DNA of 64,000 nt from Aquipseudomonas alcaligenes (GTDB lineage Bacteria > Pseudomonadota > Gammaproteobacteria > Pseudomonadales > Pseudomonadaceae), in NCBI RefSeq assembly GCF_003205495.1, contig NZ_QJRX01000003.1, positions 310,001 through 374,000 of the forward strand, in the 5' to 3' direction. This document shows, in pieces, positions 32,494-41,226 of the stretch. The notes under the pieces are model-generated. The model was not told the origin of the DNA, did not search any database, and worked only from the letters and a program-made list of their open reading frames with translations. Within the stretch, counting starts at the first letter, position 1, and each line of letters starts with the position of its first letter. A program made the translations under genes and the position numbers.

Positions 32494-33597
32494 CTACAGG
32501 TCCGCCAGCGGATGCTCGCCCTCCCAGACCGGGGCGAAGTGCGCCGCGATCACCGCCGTCGGGATGGCCGCCGGGTCGGGCCAGTGCCACTTCGGTGCCT
32601 GGTCCTTGTCGATCAGGCGCGCACGCACACCCTCGGGGAATTCCGGATGGCGGCAGCAGTTCAGGCTCATGGCGTATTCCATGCGGAACACCTCGGCCAG
32701 CGACAGGTGGCGGGCACGGCGGATCTGCTGCCAGACCAGGTGCGCGGTCAGCGGGCAGCCGGCGGCCAGGGTCTTGGCGGCGCGCGCCAGCAGCAGGTCG
32801 TCGTCGCCCTGCAGGGCGGCGAGGGCGCGCCAGGCGGCGGGCAGGTCGGCCACGTCGAGCAGCGCGTCGATGCGCTCGCGGCGCGGCAGCCACTGGGCTT
32901 GCGGCAGTTCCGCGCGGGCCTCGTGCTCCAGGGCGCGGAGCAGGCTGGTGAGCTGTTCGGCGGCCTGCTGCTGCCAGTTGAGCTGTGTCAGGCCGTCGAG
33001 CAGCGCGTCCTGCTGGTCGTCGCGCAGGAAGCGGTCGGCGAGATTCAGGTCCAGGGCGTCACGGGCGTTGATGCTGGCGGCGGTCAGGCCTAGGAACAGG
33101 CCGAGCCTGCCCGGCAGACGGGCGAGGAACCAGCTGCCGCCGACGTCCGGGTACAGGCCGATGTTGATCTCCGGCATCCCTAGGCGGCTGCTCGGGGTGA
33201 CGATGCGGATCGCCGCGCCCTGCATCAGGCCCATGCCGCCGCCCAGCACATGGCCGTGGGCCCAGCAGATCAGTGGCTTGGGATAGGTGTGGATGCGGTG
33301 GTCGAGGCGGTACTCGTCGGCGAAGAAGCGCCGTGCCAGCGGCGGCACCTCGCCGGGGTGCTCGCGGCACTGCTGCACCAGCTGCACCACGTCGCCGCCG
33401 GCGCAGAAGGCCTTGGGCCCGTTGCCGCGCAGCAGCACGCAGGCGATACGCTCGTCCTCGGCCCACTGCTTCAGCTTGGCGTCCAGTGCCTCGATCATCG
33501 GCAGGCTCAGGGCGTTGAGGCTCTTCTCCGCATCCAGGCTGGCGATGCCGATGCGGTAGCCATGCTGGGCGGGGCGTTCTTCGAAATGCAGGTTCAT
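32494..33597 (-). CDS. 3-Hydroxyisobutyryl-CoA hydrolase
   Basis: This 367-residue crotonase-fold protein is longer than a hydratase and matches the HIBCH family: GGDVVQLV after AFCAGGD, a GHVLGGGMGL oxyanion block, MPEINIGLYPDVG, and a C-terminal extension with SLAEVFRMEYAM. It releases free 3-hydroxyisobutyrate from its CoA ester in valine catabolism, avoiding build-up of reactive methacrylyl-CoA. The start MNLHFEE was chosen from family resemblance. An in-frame ATG at 33606 overlaps the upstream stop (TGATG) and would add three residues. The crowded spacing implies translational coupling with the upstream hydratase. Confidence 0.88.
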   Translation of the reverse strand: MNLHFEERPAQHGYRIGIASLDAEKSLNALSLPMIEALDAKLKQWAEDERIACVLLRGNGPKAFCAGGDVVQLVQQCREHPGEVPPLARRFFADEYRLDHRIHTYPKPLICWAHGHVLGGGMGLMQGAAIRIVTPSSRLGMPEINIGLYPDVGGSWFLARLPGRLGLFLGLTAASINARDALDLNLADRFLRDDQQDALLDGLTQLNWQQQAAEQLTSLLRALEHEARAELPQAQWLPRRERIDALLDVADLPAAWRALAALQGDDDLLLARAAKTLAAGCPLTAHLVWQQIRRARHLSLAEVFRMEYAMSLNCCRHPEFPEGVRARLIDKDQAPKWHWPDPAAIPTAVIAAHFAPVWEGEHPLADL

Positions 33598-33605
33598 GGC
33601 GGTCA

Positions 33606-34424
33606 TCACTTGTTGCGCCACTGCGGGTCGCGTTTCTCCAGGAAGGCGTTGACCCCCTCGCGGGTGTCGTCGGCGTCGAACAGGTCGACGAAGCGCTCGC
33701 GCTCCTCCGGCAGCCAGGTGTTCGGCCCGCGTGAACGTGCGCCCTGGATCAGCGGCTTGATGGTGCGCACCGCCACCGGGCTCTGCCGCGCCACCTTGGC
33801 CGCCAGCAGCAGGGCGGTGCCGCGCGCCTCGCCGCTGTCCACCACCTGCTCGATGAGGCCGATGCGCAGGGCGGTCTCGGCGTCGATGCGCTCGCCGCAG
33901 AGGATCATGCGCTTGGCCCAGCCTTCGCCGACCAGCCAGGGCAGGGCCTGGGTACCGCCGGCGCAGGGCAGCAGGCCGACGGTGGCCTCGGGCAGGGCCA
34001 GCTGGGCCTGGCGTTCGGCGATGCGGATGTCGCAGGCCAGGGCGCATTCCAGGCCGCCGCCCATGGCGTAGCCGTTGATCGCGGCGATGGACACGCCGCG
34101 GAAGTCGCGCAGGGTCTCGAAGGCCTCGCCGAAGCGCCGCGCCATCTCGCGGGCGCGGGCCTTGTCGCCGTCGGCGAACAGGTTGAGGTCGGCGCCGGCG
34201 CTGAAGAACTTGCTGCCCTGGCCGGTCACCACCAGGGCGTAGATGTCGTCGTCGCGGTTGAGGTGTTCGACCACCTGCTTGAGGCCGATCAGCGAGTCGC
34301 GGTCCCAGGTGTTGGCCGGCGGGTGGTTGATGGTGATCAGCGCGGTGTGGCCGTGCTTCTCCACCGTCAGCTTGTGGGTCAGGTCGAAGATGCCGGGTTT
34401 GTAGGCTTCGATGGCGGTGCTCAT
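33606..34424 (-). CDS. Enoyl-CoA hydratase (methacrylyl-CoA hydratase role)
   Basis: This 272-residue crotonase has the oxyanion-hole and catalytic blocks KFFSAGADLN and NGYAMGGGLECALACDIRIAE, with the catalytic glutamate region in LPEATVGLLPCAGG. In this gene context it should hydrate methacrylyl-CoA to 3-hydroxyisobutyryl-CoA. The start MSTAIEAYKPG at 34424 has GAGGAG 5-6 nt upstream, clearly better than the longer frame from 34457. It lies between the acyl-CoA dehydrogenase and the hydrolase, and a repeat element separates it from the dehydrogenase. Confidence 0.88.
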   Translation of the reverse strand: MSTAIEAYKPGIFDLTHKLTVEKHGHTALITINHPPANTWDRDSLIGLKQVVEHLNRDDDIYALVVTGQGSKFFSAGADLNLFADGDKARAREMARRFGEAFETLRDFRGVSIAAINGYAMGGGLECALACDIRIAERQAQLALPEATVGLLPCAGGTQALPWLVGEGWAKRMILCGERIDAETALRIGLIEQVVDSGEARGTALLLAAKVARQSPVAVRTIKPLIQGARSRGPNTWLPEERERFVDLFDADDTREGVNAFLEKRDPQWRNK

Positions 34425-34445
34425 AACGCTCCTCGTCGGTGTTCT

Positions 34446-34535
34446 TGCCCGTCTCATTCATGGGAGATGGGGCAGGGGGAGAGGGTGGCTGTTCGGCCCC
34501 CTCTCCCTGACCCTCTCCCCAGGGGGAGAGGGGAC
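34446..34535. repeat. REP-like CTCTCCC element (double)
   Basis: Two units of the CTCTCCC family lie in the 123-nt gap between the hydratase and dehydrogenase genes. The first is degenerate (GTCTCATTCATGGGAGATGGGG); the second is CCCCTCTCCCTGACCCTCTCC with AGGGGGAGAGGGG. Confidence 0.75.
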
Positions 34536-34547
34536 TATAAGCAAAAG

Positions 34548-35711
34548 CTACAGCAGGCGATCGAGCATGCCGCCCTGGTCCAGCAGGCGGCGGGCGATGA
34601 TCACCCGCATGATCTCGTTGGTGCCTTCCAGTATCTGGTGCACGCGGCTGTCGCGCACCCAGCGCTCCAGCGGATAGTCGTTGAGGTAACCGTAGCCACC
34701 ATGCAGCTGCAGGGCCTCGTTGCACACCGTGAAGCAGTGGTCGGTGGCGAAGCGCTTGGCCATGGCGCAGTACAGGCTGGCCTCGGCGTGGCCGTGGTCC
34801 AGCTTGTGCGCGGCCAGGCGCACCATCTGCCTGCTCGCGGTCAGGTCGGTGAGCATATCGGCCAGCTTGAACTGCAGGGCCTGGAAGGTACTGAGCTGCT
34901 TGCCGAACTGCTTGCGTTCCTCGACGTAGTGCAGGCTTTGCTCCAGCGCCGCCTGGGCCGCGCCGAGGGAGCAGCTGGCGATGTTGATGCGGCCGCCGTC
35001 CAGGCCCTTCATGGCATAGACGAAGCCCTGGCCCTCCGGACCGATGCGGTTGCCGGCCGGGATGCGCACGCCCTCGAAGGCGATGGTGCGGGTCGGCTGC
35101 GCACGCCAGCCCATCTTCAGTTCGTTGCGACCGTATTTCACCCCCGGCGCGTCGCCCGGCACCAGGAAGCAGGACACGCCCTTGGCGCCGTCCTCGCCGG
35201 TGCGCGCCATGACGATCAGCACATCGGTGCTGCCGGCGCCGGAGATGAAGCACTTGCTGCCGTCCAGCACGTACTCGTCGCCGTCGCGCCGCGCGCGGGT
35301 GCGCAGGTGGGCGGCGTCGGAGCCGGCGTCCGGCTCGGTCAGGCAGTAGGAGGCCAGCAGCTCGCCGCTGCTCAGGCGCGGCAGCCAGGCATCCTTCAGC
35401 GCCTGGTCGGCGAAGCTGGCCAGCATCCAGCTGGCCATGTTGTGGATGGTGAGGAAGGCGGTGGTGGCGATACAGCCGGCGGACAGCTGTTCGAAGATCA
35501 GCGAGCTGGACAGGCGCGACAGGCCCAGGCCGCCATCCTCTTCCTTGATGTACAGGGCCAGGTAGCCCTGTTCGGCGGCGCGCTTGATCACGTCCACCGG
35601 GAAGTGGTGGTCGCGGTCCCAGTCGGCGGCATGCGGCGCCAGCTCCTTCTGGGCAAAGGCGCGGGCGCTGTCGACCAGCAGGCGTTGTTCTTCGTTCAGT
35701 TCAAAGTCCAT
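34548..35711 (-). CDS. Acyl-CoA dehydrogenase (isobutyryl-CoA type)
   Basis: This 387-residue flavoenzyme has the acyl-CoA dehydrogenase signatures CLTEPDAGSDAA and QLHGGYGYLNDYPLERWVRD. The catalytic glutamate is Glu362 in QILEGTNEIMR. Its neighbours make isobutyryl-CoA the likely substrate, oxidised to methacrylyl-CoA with electrons passed to ETF. Short-branched-chain specificity cannot be proven from sequence by eye. The start MDFELNEEQRLL is the standard family N-terminus. It lies 6 nt after the stop of the upstream binding-protein gene. Confidence 0.88.
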   Translation of the reverse strand: MDFELNEEQRLLVDSARAFAQKELAPHAADWDRDHHFPVDVIKRAAEQGYLALYIKEEDGGLGLSRLSSSLIFEQLSAGCIATTAFLTIHNMASWMLASFADQALKDAWLPRLSSGELLASYCLTEPDAGSDAAHLRTRARRDGDEYVLDGSKCFISGAGSTDVLIVMARTGEDGAKGVSCFLVPGDAPGVKYGRNELKMGWRAQPTRTIAFEGVRIPAGNRIGPEGQGFVYAMKGLDGGRINIASCSLGAAQAALEQSLHYVEERKQFGKQLSTFQALQFKLADMLTDLTASRQMVRLAAHKLDHGHAEASLYCAMAKRFATDHCFTVCNEALQLHGGYGYLNDYPLERWVRDSRVHQILEGTNEIMRVIIARRLLDQGGMLDRLL

Positions 35712-35717
35712 GTTTCC

Positions 35718-36965
35718 TCACTGCAGGGTGCTGGGCTGGCCGGCCGCCTGCCGCTCGGCCTGCCATTCGGCGAGGCTGGGTGCGGCCTGGGCGCCGTCCA
35801 GTTGGTGGACGATCTCGAAATAATCCTGGCGCAGGGCGTCCTTCATCACTTCGGCGCGCGGCTTGACCCGCACGGCGTAGACGCTCTGCACGTTCTGGTG
35901 GTCGAAGGCTCGCCACTGCTGCTGATCCTTGAGCAGGCGGTAGCTGTGGCCTTCGAGGGCCTTGATCAAGGCTTCGCTGTCCAGGCTGCGGGCCCGTTCG
36001 GCGGCGTCGGCCCACTGGTGGACGATGCTGTAGGCCGAGGCGGCGGCGCTGGAGGGGTAGACCTGGTAGCGCTCGGTGAAGTCACGCACGAAGGCCTTGC
36101 CGGCTTCCGAGCCGACCAGCTCGGGCACGCGCCAGGTCCAAGGCTCGGTGCCGATCACGCCCTGCATCAGGCTGGGGCCGGCCTGCTCGACTATGCCCTG
36201 GGTCAGGTTGGGCGCGACTATCTGCATGCGCTGGGTCAGGCCCAGGTCCTCGGCCACGCGCATGGCACGCACCAGGTCCTCGCCGAACAGCACCAGCACC
36301 AGCACTTCGGCCTGGCTGGCGGCGGCCTGGCTCAGGCGTTCGTGGTAGTCACCGAGGCGGGCGCCGGGGAAGGGCACCTTGAGCCCCGGGTGGCGGGCGA
36401 TGTCCTGGGTGCCGGTGGCCTGGCGCAGCGAGCTTTCGCTGGTGGTGCCCCAGGTGTAGTCGGCGGTGACGTAGAAGTAGCGCTTGCCCGGCAGGGTCTT
36501 GGCCAGGTACTGGCCGAGCACGCGGGCGCTCATCCAGGCGCTGTTGCACTCGCGGAACAGGTAGCGCTGGCCGTCCTTGCCGGTGGTGTCGTTGGAGTAG
36601 GTGAGGGTGCCGAAGTACAGCAGGCCGCGCTCGCGGGCGCGCTTGCCGGCGGCGATGGCCACCGCGCTGGAGGCACCGCCGAAGAGCATGGCGGCGCCCT
36701 CGTCGGCCAGCTTGTCGACGTTCTTCACCGCCTTTTCCGGGCGCGAGGCGGTGTCCCGGCTGGACAGGCGCAGCGGCCGGCCCAGCACGCCGCCCTGGGC
36801 GTTGAGTTCGTCGATGGCCAGCAAGGCTCCGCGCATCTGTGCCAGTCCCTCTTCCTTGTACGGGCCGGTGCGCGGGTAGTTGAGGCCGAGGGTGATGGGC
36901 TCGGCGGCATGCGCACAGGCGGTGATCCCGGCCCACAGGGCCAGGGTGGCGGTCAGTCGTTTCAT
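35718..36965 (-). CDS. Orphan ABC substrate-binding protein, branched-chain amino acid type
   Basis: This 415-residue protein has a signal peptide (MKRLTATLALWAGITACAHA) and a type I periplasmic binding fold typical of Leu/Ile/Val or amide receptors (ITLGLNYPRTGPYKEEG, AIDELNAQGGVLGRPL, FGGASSAVAIA). No permease or ATPase is nearby, so it either serves a transporter encoded elsewhere or feeds a sensor. It is embedded in the valine block between mmsA and the dehydrogenase, which suggests a branched-chain compound as ligand. It is an extra gene relative to the P. aeruginosa layout as I remember it. AGGAG lies upstream of the chosen ATG. Confidence 0.82.
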   Translation of the reverse strand: MKRLTATLALWAGITACAHAAEPITLGLNYPRTGPYKEEGLAQMRGALLAIDELNAQGGVLGRPLRLSSRDTASRPEKAVKNVDKLADEGAAMLFGGASSAVAIAAGKRARERGLLYFGTLTYSNDTTGKDGQRYLFRECNSAWMSARVLGQYLAKTLPGKRYFYVTADYTWGTTSESSLRQATGTQDIARHPGLKVPFPGARLGDYHERLSQAAASQAEVLVLVLFGEDLVRAMRVAEDLGLTQRMQIVAPNLTQGIVEQAGPSLMQGVIGTEPWTWRVPELVGSEAGKAFVRDFTERYQVYPSSAAASAYSIVHQWADAAERARSLDSEALIKALEGHSYRLLKDQQQWRAFDHQNVQSVYAVRVKPRAEVMKDALRQDYFEIVHQLDGAQAAPSLAEWQAERQAAGQPSTLQ

Positions 36966-37074
36966 CGGGCAATGGCTCCTTGTTCTTGTTGTGCCGGGGC
37001 CACTCTGAGGCCCTGGCGAACGCGGAGGCATTGTCTTTTCGTCTTAGTCGTCCGTTATTGAGGTGAGTCAGGTC

Positions 37075-38568
37075 TCACTTCAGTTGGATGGTCATGTTCG
37101 GTCCACTCACCGGACTGTCATCGAACCAGCGGCTGGTGACCGTCTTGGTCTCGGTGTAGAAGCGCACCGCCTGCTTGCCGTAGGCGTGCAGGTCGCCATA
37201 GAAGGAGCCCTTCCAGCCGGTGAAGGAGAAGAACGGCAGCGGCACCGGGATCGGCACGTTGATGCCCACCTGGCCGACTTCCACCGCGTGCTGGTAGTGG
37301 CGCGCGGCGCCGCCGGAGCGGGTGAAGATGCTGGTGCCGTTGCCGTAGGGGCTGGCGTTGACCAGCTCGATGGCCTGCTCCAGGGTGTCGACCTCCATGC
37401 ACACCAGCACCGGACCGAAGATTTCCTCGCGGTAGAGGGACATCTTCGTCGTCACACCGCGGAACAGGGTCGGGCCCAGCCAGTTGCCGTCCGGGTAGCC
37501 GGGCACCTCGCAGTGGCTGCCGTCGAGCAGGCACTCGGCGCCTTCGGCCTTGCCCTCGGCGATCAGCCGCTGCACGCGCTGCTTGGCCTGCTGGCTGATC
37601 AGCGGGCCATAGGCGGCGCCGCTGTCCTTCCAGTAGCCGGGGCGCAGCTCGGCCATCTGCGCGGCCAGCTCGTCGATCCACTGCTTCGACTCGCCGACGA
37701 ACACCGCCACGCTGATCGCCATGCAGCGCTGGCCGGCGGCGCCGCAGCTGGCGCCGAGCAGGTTGCTGATGACCTGGTCCTTGGGCGCGTCGGGCATGAT
37801 CACCATGTGGTTCTTGGCGCCGGCGAAGGCCTGCACGCGCTTCAGGTGCTGGGTACCGGTGCGGTAGATATGCTGGCCCACCGGCACCGAGCCGACGAAG
37901 GAGATGGCGCGGATGTCCTCGTGGGTGAGCAGGGCGTCCACCACCTCGCGGCCGCCGTGCAGCACCTGCAGCACGCCGGCCGGCGCGCCGGCCTCGAGGA
38001 ACAGCTCGGCCAGGCGGTTGGGGGTCAGCGGGTCCTGCTCCGACGGTTTGAGGATGAAGGTGTTGCCGCAGGCGATGGCCAGCGGGAACATCCACAGCGG
38101 GATCATCGCCGGGAAGTTGAACGGGGTGATGCCGACGCACACGCCCAGCGGCTGGATATAGCTGGCGGTGTCGATCTCGCGGGCGACGTTCTCCACCGTC
38201 TCGCCCATCATCAGGCTGCAGATGTTGGCCGCGTGCTCGGCCACCTCGATGCCGCGCCAGACGTCGCCCTTGGCATCGGCGAAGGTCTTGCCGGTCTCGC
38301 CGGCGAGGATCTCGGCCAGCTCGTCGTGGTGTTCCTTGAGCAGGTGCTGGTAGCGCAGCATCAGCCGCGCACGCTCCGGCACCGGCACTTCGCGCCAGGC
38401 GAGGAAGGCCTTCTTGGCACTGGCGATGGCCGCCTCGATCTCCTCGTGGGTGGCCTTGGGTGCCAGGGCCAGGACTTCCTGGGTGGCCGGGTCGGTCACT
38501 TCGATCAGTTCACGGGCGTGGCTGGCCTGCCACTGGCCATCGATCAGCTGGGGGATCACTCGGGGCAT
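37075..38568 (-). CDS. mmsA: Methylmalonate-semialdehyde dehydrogenase (CoA-acylating)
   Basis: This 497-residue aldehyde dehydrogenase carries the catalytic Cys282 in [11 protein letters not shown] and the MmsA-type [16 protein letters not shown] segment (147-162). It converts methylmalonate semialdehyde to propionyl-CoA with NAD and CoA, the last step of valine degradation. A probable -10 box TATAAC (38606-38601, minus strand) lies about 35 nt before the start. A pair of direct repeats upstream fits activation by the divergent AraC-type protein. The length is normal for the family. Confidence 0.93.
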   Translation of the reverse strand: MPRVIPQLIDGQWQASHARELIEVTDPATQEVLALAPKATHEEIEAAIASAKKAFLAWREVPVPERARLMLRYQHLLKEHHDELAEILAGETGKTFADAKGDVWRGIEVAEHAANICSLMMGETVENVAREIDTASYIQPLGVCVGITPFNFPAMIPLWMFPLAIACGNTFILKPSEQDPLTPNRLAELFLEAGAPAGVLQVLHGGREVVDALLTHEDIRAISFVGSVPVGQHIYRTGTQHLKRVQAFAGAKNHMVIMPDAPKDQVISNLLGASCGAAGQRCMAISVAVFVGESKQWIDELAAQMAELRPGYWKDSGAAYGPLISQQAKQRVQRLIAEGKAEGAECLLDGSHCEVPGYPDGNWLGPTLFRGVTTKMSLYREEIFGPVLVCMEVDTLEQAIELVNASPYGNGTSIFTRSGGAARHYQHAVEVGQVGINVPIPVPLPFFSFTGWKGSFYGDLHAYGKQAVRFYTETKTVTSRWFDDSPVSGPNMTIQLK

Positions 38569-38626
38569 CGCGGGCCTCCTGATTGTTCTTGTGTGCCACT
38601 GTTATAGCCGCAGCCGACCAGCCTGT

Positions 38627-38662
38627 GGATTGACGATCTTGCTCTCGGGATGGACGATCTTG
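38627..38662. promoter_or_regulatory. Direct-repeat operator for the AraC-type regulator
   Basis: GGATTGACGATCTTG (38627-38641) and GGATGGACGATCTTG (38648-38662) match at 14 of 15 positions and are 21 bp apart, two helical turns. They sit next to the expected -35 region of the mmsA promoter, the usual class II position for an AraC/XylS activator. Confidence 0.75.
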
Positions 38663-38685
38663 GGATTCGAAACCGGAGAGTCAGC

Positions 38686-39567
38686 ATGGCCGCATCCTTC
38701 GAAACCTCCAACTGGCCGCTGCCCGCCGGCGGCCTGCGCTTCATCGTGCCGCCGCGGCTGCGCCGTGTGCTGGCCCGCCACCCGCTCAGCGGCGGCTGCT
38801 ACCCGCTAGCCCTGGGGTTTTACCCGGAGGCCGCCGGACACCGCATGCAGCGCGCGCAGCCGGACGATCACCTGCTGATCTACTGCCGCGCCGGGCGTGG
38901 CTGGCTGGAGACGGTGGATGGACGATTAGAGGTCGGTGGCGGCGACCTGCTGCTGCTGCCGCGCGGCCAGGCCCACGCCTACGGCGCCGACCCCGAGCGG
39001 CCCTGGACCCTCTACTGGGTGCACTTCGACGGCAGCCTCGGCGACGACTTCCTGCGCCTGCTGGGCAGGCCCGGCGCCCGGCGCATCGGTGTGCAGCCGC
39101 GCCTGCTGGCGGACTTCGAGGCGCTGCTCGGCCTGCACCGCCAGGGCCTCAACCCGGCGCACTTCATCCACGCCGCCCACCAGTTGCAGGCGCTGCTCAG
39201 CTCGCTGGCCATACTGCCGGCGCGCACCACGTTGAAGTCCGGGCGGGTGCTGGACGTGGACGCGGTGCAGGCGGTGATGCGCAGCCACCTGCACGGCAGC
39301 CTCAACCTCGACGAGCTGGCGGCGCAGTTCAAGCTGTCGCGCTTCCACTTCGCCAAGACCTACCGCGCCCTGACCGGCCACGCGCCGATCCAGGATTTCA
39401 TCCAGCTGAAGATGGCCCAGGCCTGTCGCCTGCTCGACCAGGGCAGCCTGGAAGTGCGGCAGATCGCCGAGCAGCTGGGCTACGACGATCCCTACTACTT
39501 CTCGCGGCTGTTCCGGAAGGTGGTGGGCATGGCGCCCAGTCACTATCGGGCGTTGCACCAGGGCTAG
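38686..39567 (+). CDS. mmsR: AraC/XylS-family regulator of the valine block (MmsR-like)
   Basis: This 293-residue protein has an N-terminal cupin-like sensing domain (about 30-170, with HLLIYCRAGRGWLET and LLPRGQAHAYG) and a C-terminal double HTH. The latter contains LNLDELAAQFKLSRFHFAKTYR-type helix-turn-helix sequence (in parts), then IAEQLGYDDPYYFSRLFRK. It is divergent from mmsA with a 117-nt gap that holds the direct repeats. It most likely activates mmsA and the genes behind it in response to 3-hydroxyisobutyrate or a related intermediate. The start MAASFETSNW at 38686 has GGAGAG upstream. Confidence 0.85.
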   Translation: MAASFETSNWPLPAGGLRFIVPPRLRRVLARHPLSGGCYPLALGFYPEAAGHRMQRAQPDDHLLIYCRAGRGWLETVDGRLEVGGGDLLLLPRGQAHAYGADPERPWTLYWVHFDGSLGDDFLRLLGRPGARRIGVQPRLLADFEALLGLHRQGLNPAHFIHAAHQLQALLSSLAILPARTTLKSGRVLDVDAVQAVMRSHLHGSLNLDELAAQFKLSRFHFAKTYRALTGHAPIQDFIQLKMAQACRLLDQGSLEVRQIAEQLGYDDPYYFSRLFRKVVGMAPSHYRALHQG

Positions 39568-39570
39568 ATG

Positions 39571-39597
39571 AAAAAGCCGTGGGTATCAGCCACGGCC
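39571..39597 (-). terminator. Terminator shared by the rof operon and mmsR
   Basis: GCCGTGG pairs with CCACGGC around a 7-nt loop. On the minus strand TTTTT follows directly, so it should stop the operon ending in rof. It may also act on mmsR transcripts from the other side. Confidence 0.85.
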
Positions 39598-39610
39598 TGT
39601 TCTGTCGCGG

Positions 39611-39889
39611 TCAGCTCGAGCAGACCAGCCCCGCCAGCTCCACCCGGCCGAAGCTGGCGCCGGGATCGAGCGGAGTGATGGCCAGCAGGCGGTCGAGACG
39701 CACTTCCTGCTGGCCTGCCTCGGTCTGCAGCACGAGGAACTCCTCCTTGCTCGGGGCCGTGCGCGTATCCAGCGCCCTGGCCACGAAGCTCGGGCCCTCG
39801 ACCAGCTCGACCTGCAGGCGGTAGCCGTGCATGCAGGCGATCTCCAGGAAGTCGTGCAGATCGCAGTTCAGGGGTTGATACGGGTTCAT
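39611..39889 (-). CDS. rof: Rof-family (YaeO-like) Rho-binding antiterminator
   Basis: This 92-residue protein begins MNPYQPLNCDLHDFLEIACMH (two blocks), the typical Rof start. It has the Sm-like beta strands of the family (YRLQVELVEGPSFVARALDT; VRLDRLLAITPLDP). Rof binds transcription terminator Rho and inhibits termination. It is last in a four-gene operon with DUF2024, a periplasmic protein and a thioredoxin-like protein. Cotranscription with putative redox genes is unexplained. AGGAAAG lies upstream of the start, and a terminator follows 15 nt after the stop. Confidence 0.85.
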   Translation of the reverse strand: MNPYQPLNCDLHDFLEIACMHGYRLQVELVEGPSFVARALDTRTAPSKEEFLVLQTEAGQQEVRLDRLLAITPLDPGASFGRVELAGLVCSS

Positions 39890-39905
39890 GGCTTTCCTCC
39901 TCGGC

Positions 39906-40160
39906 TCAGCAACCCTGCAACGGGATGATGAAGTAGCCCTGCCGGGCGATGGCCGCGGCCACCTCGGGGTGGGCCGGCTCGCTGTGGCAGAACTGGCAGC
40001 GACTCTGCTCCACATCCGCTTCCGCCACGCCGCGGCTGGCGAGCCAGTCGCGGGCATGGCGGGCGGCGAGGGCCTTGTCGTTGCCTGCGATGAGCACGTC
40101 GAAGTGTAGGTAGCTACCGTCGAGCGTGCGCACGTGGGTGTCGAAGACCTGCACCTTCAT
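39906..40160 (-). CDS. DUF2024 family protein
   Basis: This 84-residue cytoplasmic protein starts MKVQVFDTHVRTLDG and carries a compact metal-binding-like motif, CQFCH (Cys55, Cys58, His59). It ends in a C-terminal cysteine (PLQGC). It matches the DUF2024 family, which has structures but no established function. It begins 1 nt after the stop of the periplasmic-protein gene and has AGAGGAG upstream, so translation is probably coupled. The CxxCH motif beside a thioredoxin-like protein and a cysteine-bearing regulator suggests a metal or redox role (inference). Confidence 0.8.
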   Translation of the reverse strand: MKVQVFDTHVRTLDGSYLHFDVLIAGNDKALAARHARDWLASRGVAEADVEQSRCQFCHSEPAHPEVAAAIARQGYFIIPLQGC

Positions 40161-40161
40161 G

Positions 40162-40899
40162 TCATTGCTCCTCTTTCCAGGTGGCCGGCAGCGACAGGTC
40201 GCCGGAGGCCACGTCCCACACGCTGGAAACGCACAGCAGCGGGTTGTGCAGGTCGGCATTGACCTGCAGGGCAGCGGTCACGCCGTCGTAGTTGAAGCTC
40301 TGCGGGAAGCCGACGGCGGCCAGCGGCACGCGGATGCGCGCGGCGTCGCCCTGCACGCTGAGGTCGTAGCCGGGCGAGTCGATGTAGATCGGCGCGCCGG
40401 GCCAGGTGGCCGGCAGCCTGGGCTTGGCGCCTTCGGGGATGTCGCGCACCTTGAGGCCGGACGGGCCGCAGCTTTCATCCTTGGTCAGCACCACCCAGTG
40501 CGAGTGCCACAGGCCTCCGTCGTTGTCCTGCTTGCCGTCGCCATTTTCGTCCAGCTGCGGAGTGTCGTCGAAGTCCGGGTGCGAGGTCAGCGCCAGGGCG
40601 AGGATGCCCGCGCCCGGCTCGAAGCCGACGCTGCCGGCGTCCAGGCTGGTCGGCCAGACATAGCTGTACACCTCGGCGGCGGCGAAGCTGCCCTTGGGCG
40701 AAGGCGTGCGGCTGCCGGCCTGGCCGTCGACCAGCTGTTCGAACACCAGGTCGCTGCCGTCCTTGGTCACGCGGGTGTGCACCAGGTCGAAGGCGGCGTC
40801 GAGCTGGGTGCTCTTCTCGCTGTGGATGCCGCCCGGGCCATGGGCCCAGGCCTGGCTGGCGAGGAGTGCGGTGAGCGCGAGAGCGAAGGGGGCTTTCAT
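40162..40899 (-). CDS. Secreted protein of unknown function in a redox/metal-like operon
   Basis: This 245-residue protein has a signal peptide (MKAPFALALTALLASQAWA) followed by a mature N-terminus HGPGG that starts with histidine, a feature seen in some copper-binding proteins. It has an Asp-rich loop DENGDGKQDNDGG (117-129) resembling a calcium-binding loop, a HSHW motif at 132-135, and two cysteines (ESCGP; LLCVSS). I do not recognise a characterised family. It lies between the thioredoxin-like gene (10 nt) and DUF2024 (1 nt). It is probably periplasmic. Confidence 0.75.
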   Translation of the reverse strand: MKAPFALALTALLASQAWAHGPGGIHSEKSTQLDAAFDLVHTRVTKDGSDLVFEQLVDGQAGSRTPSPKGSFAAAEVYSYVWPTSLDAGSVGFEPGAGILALALTSHPDFDDTPQLDENGDGKQDNDGGLWHSHWVVLTKDESCGPSGLKVRDIPEGAKPRLPATWPGAPIYIDSPGYDLSVQGDAARIRVPLAAVGFPQSFNYDGVTAALQVNADLHNPLLCVSSVWDVASGDLSLPATWKEEQ

Positions 40900-40909
40900 G
40901 GCCGGCTCC

Positions 40910-41140
40910 TTATTTCAGGTCGTCGATGGAGGCGCCGAAGTTCAGGTGCAGCACCTGGCCTTCGACCACCAAGGCGGGCACCGACCTGACACCGGCCGCT
41001 TCGGCCTCGGCGACGCGCTGTGGCTGATCGCCGAGGTGGACGACCTCGACCTCAACTTGCGGGGCCAGCAGGGCGAGCAGGGTCTGTTCGGCCGAGACGC
41101 AGACGGGGCAGCCGGCGTGGTAGAAGCGTGCGTGGGTCAT
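40910..41140 (-). CDS. Small thioredoxin/glutaredoxin-like protein
   Basis: This 76-residue protein has a redox motif CPVC (Cys11-Cys14) right after the first beta-strand, and the cis-proline segment VRSVPALVVEGQ. These are the hallmarks of a minimal thioredoxin fold. It has no signal peptide, so it is cytoplasmic. It is the first gene of the operon that runs on to the periplasmic protein, DUF2024 and rof. It faces the MarR-type gene across a promoter region with a perfect palindrome. The partner substrate is unknown. Confidence 0.83.
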   Translation of the reverse strand: MTHARFYHAGCPVCVSAEQTLLALLAPQVEVEVVHLGDQPQRVAEAEAAGVRSVPALVVEGQVLHLNFGASIDDLK

Positions 41141-41165
41141 TTCGAGTCTCCTTCAGGTTAATTTG

Positions 41166-41180
41166 GTATCGATTCGATAC
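41166..41180. promoter_or_regulatory. Palindromic operator of the MarR/thioredoxin promoter region
   Basis: GTATCGATTCGATAC is a perfect 15-nt palindrome just upstream of the thioredoxin-like gene. The half-element ATCGATA recurs at 41228-41234, overlapping a likely -10 box (TACTAT) of the divergent MarR gene, whose -35 would be TTGTCA at 41210. Confidence 0.75.
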
Positions 41181-41226
41181 TGAATTGAAGGCTACGCGAA
41201 CTCCGCGCTTTGTCAATATGGTTTTT

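Noticed and set aside
34446..34535. Terminator between the hydratase and acyl-CoA dehydrogenase genes
   Set aside because: The hairpins belong to the REP-like repeat family and lack a T tract; the genes form one functional block.
34263..37061. Plus-strand open frame of 932 codons across the valine block
   Set aside because: Antisense to a dehydrogenase and a binding protein with intact catalytic or structural motifs.
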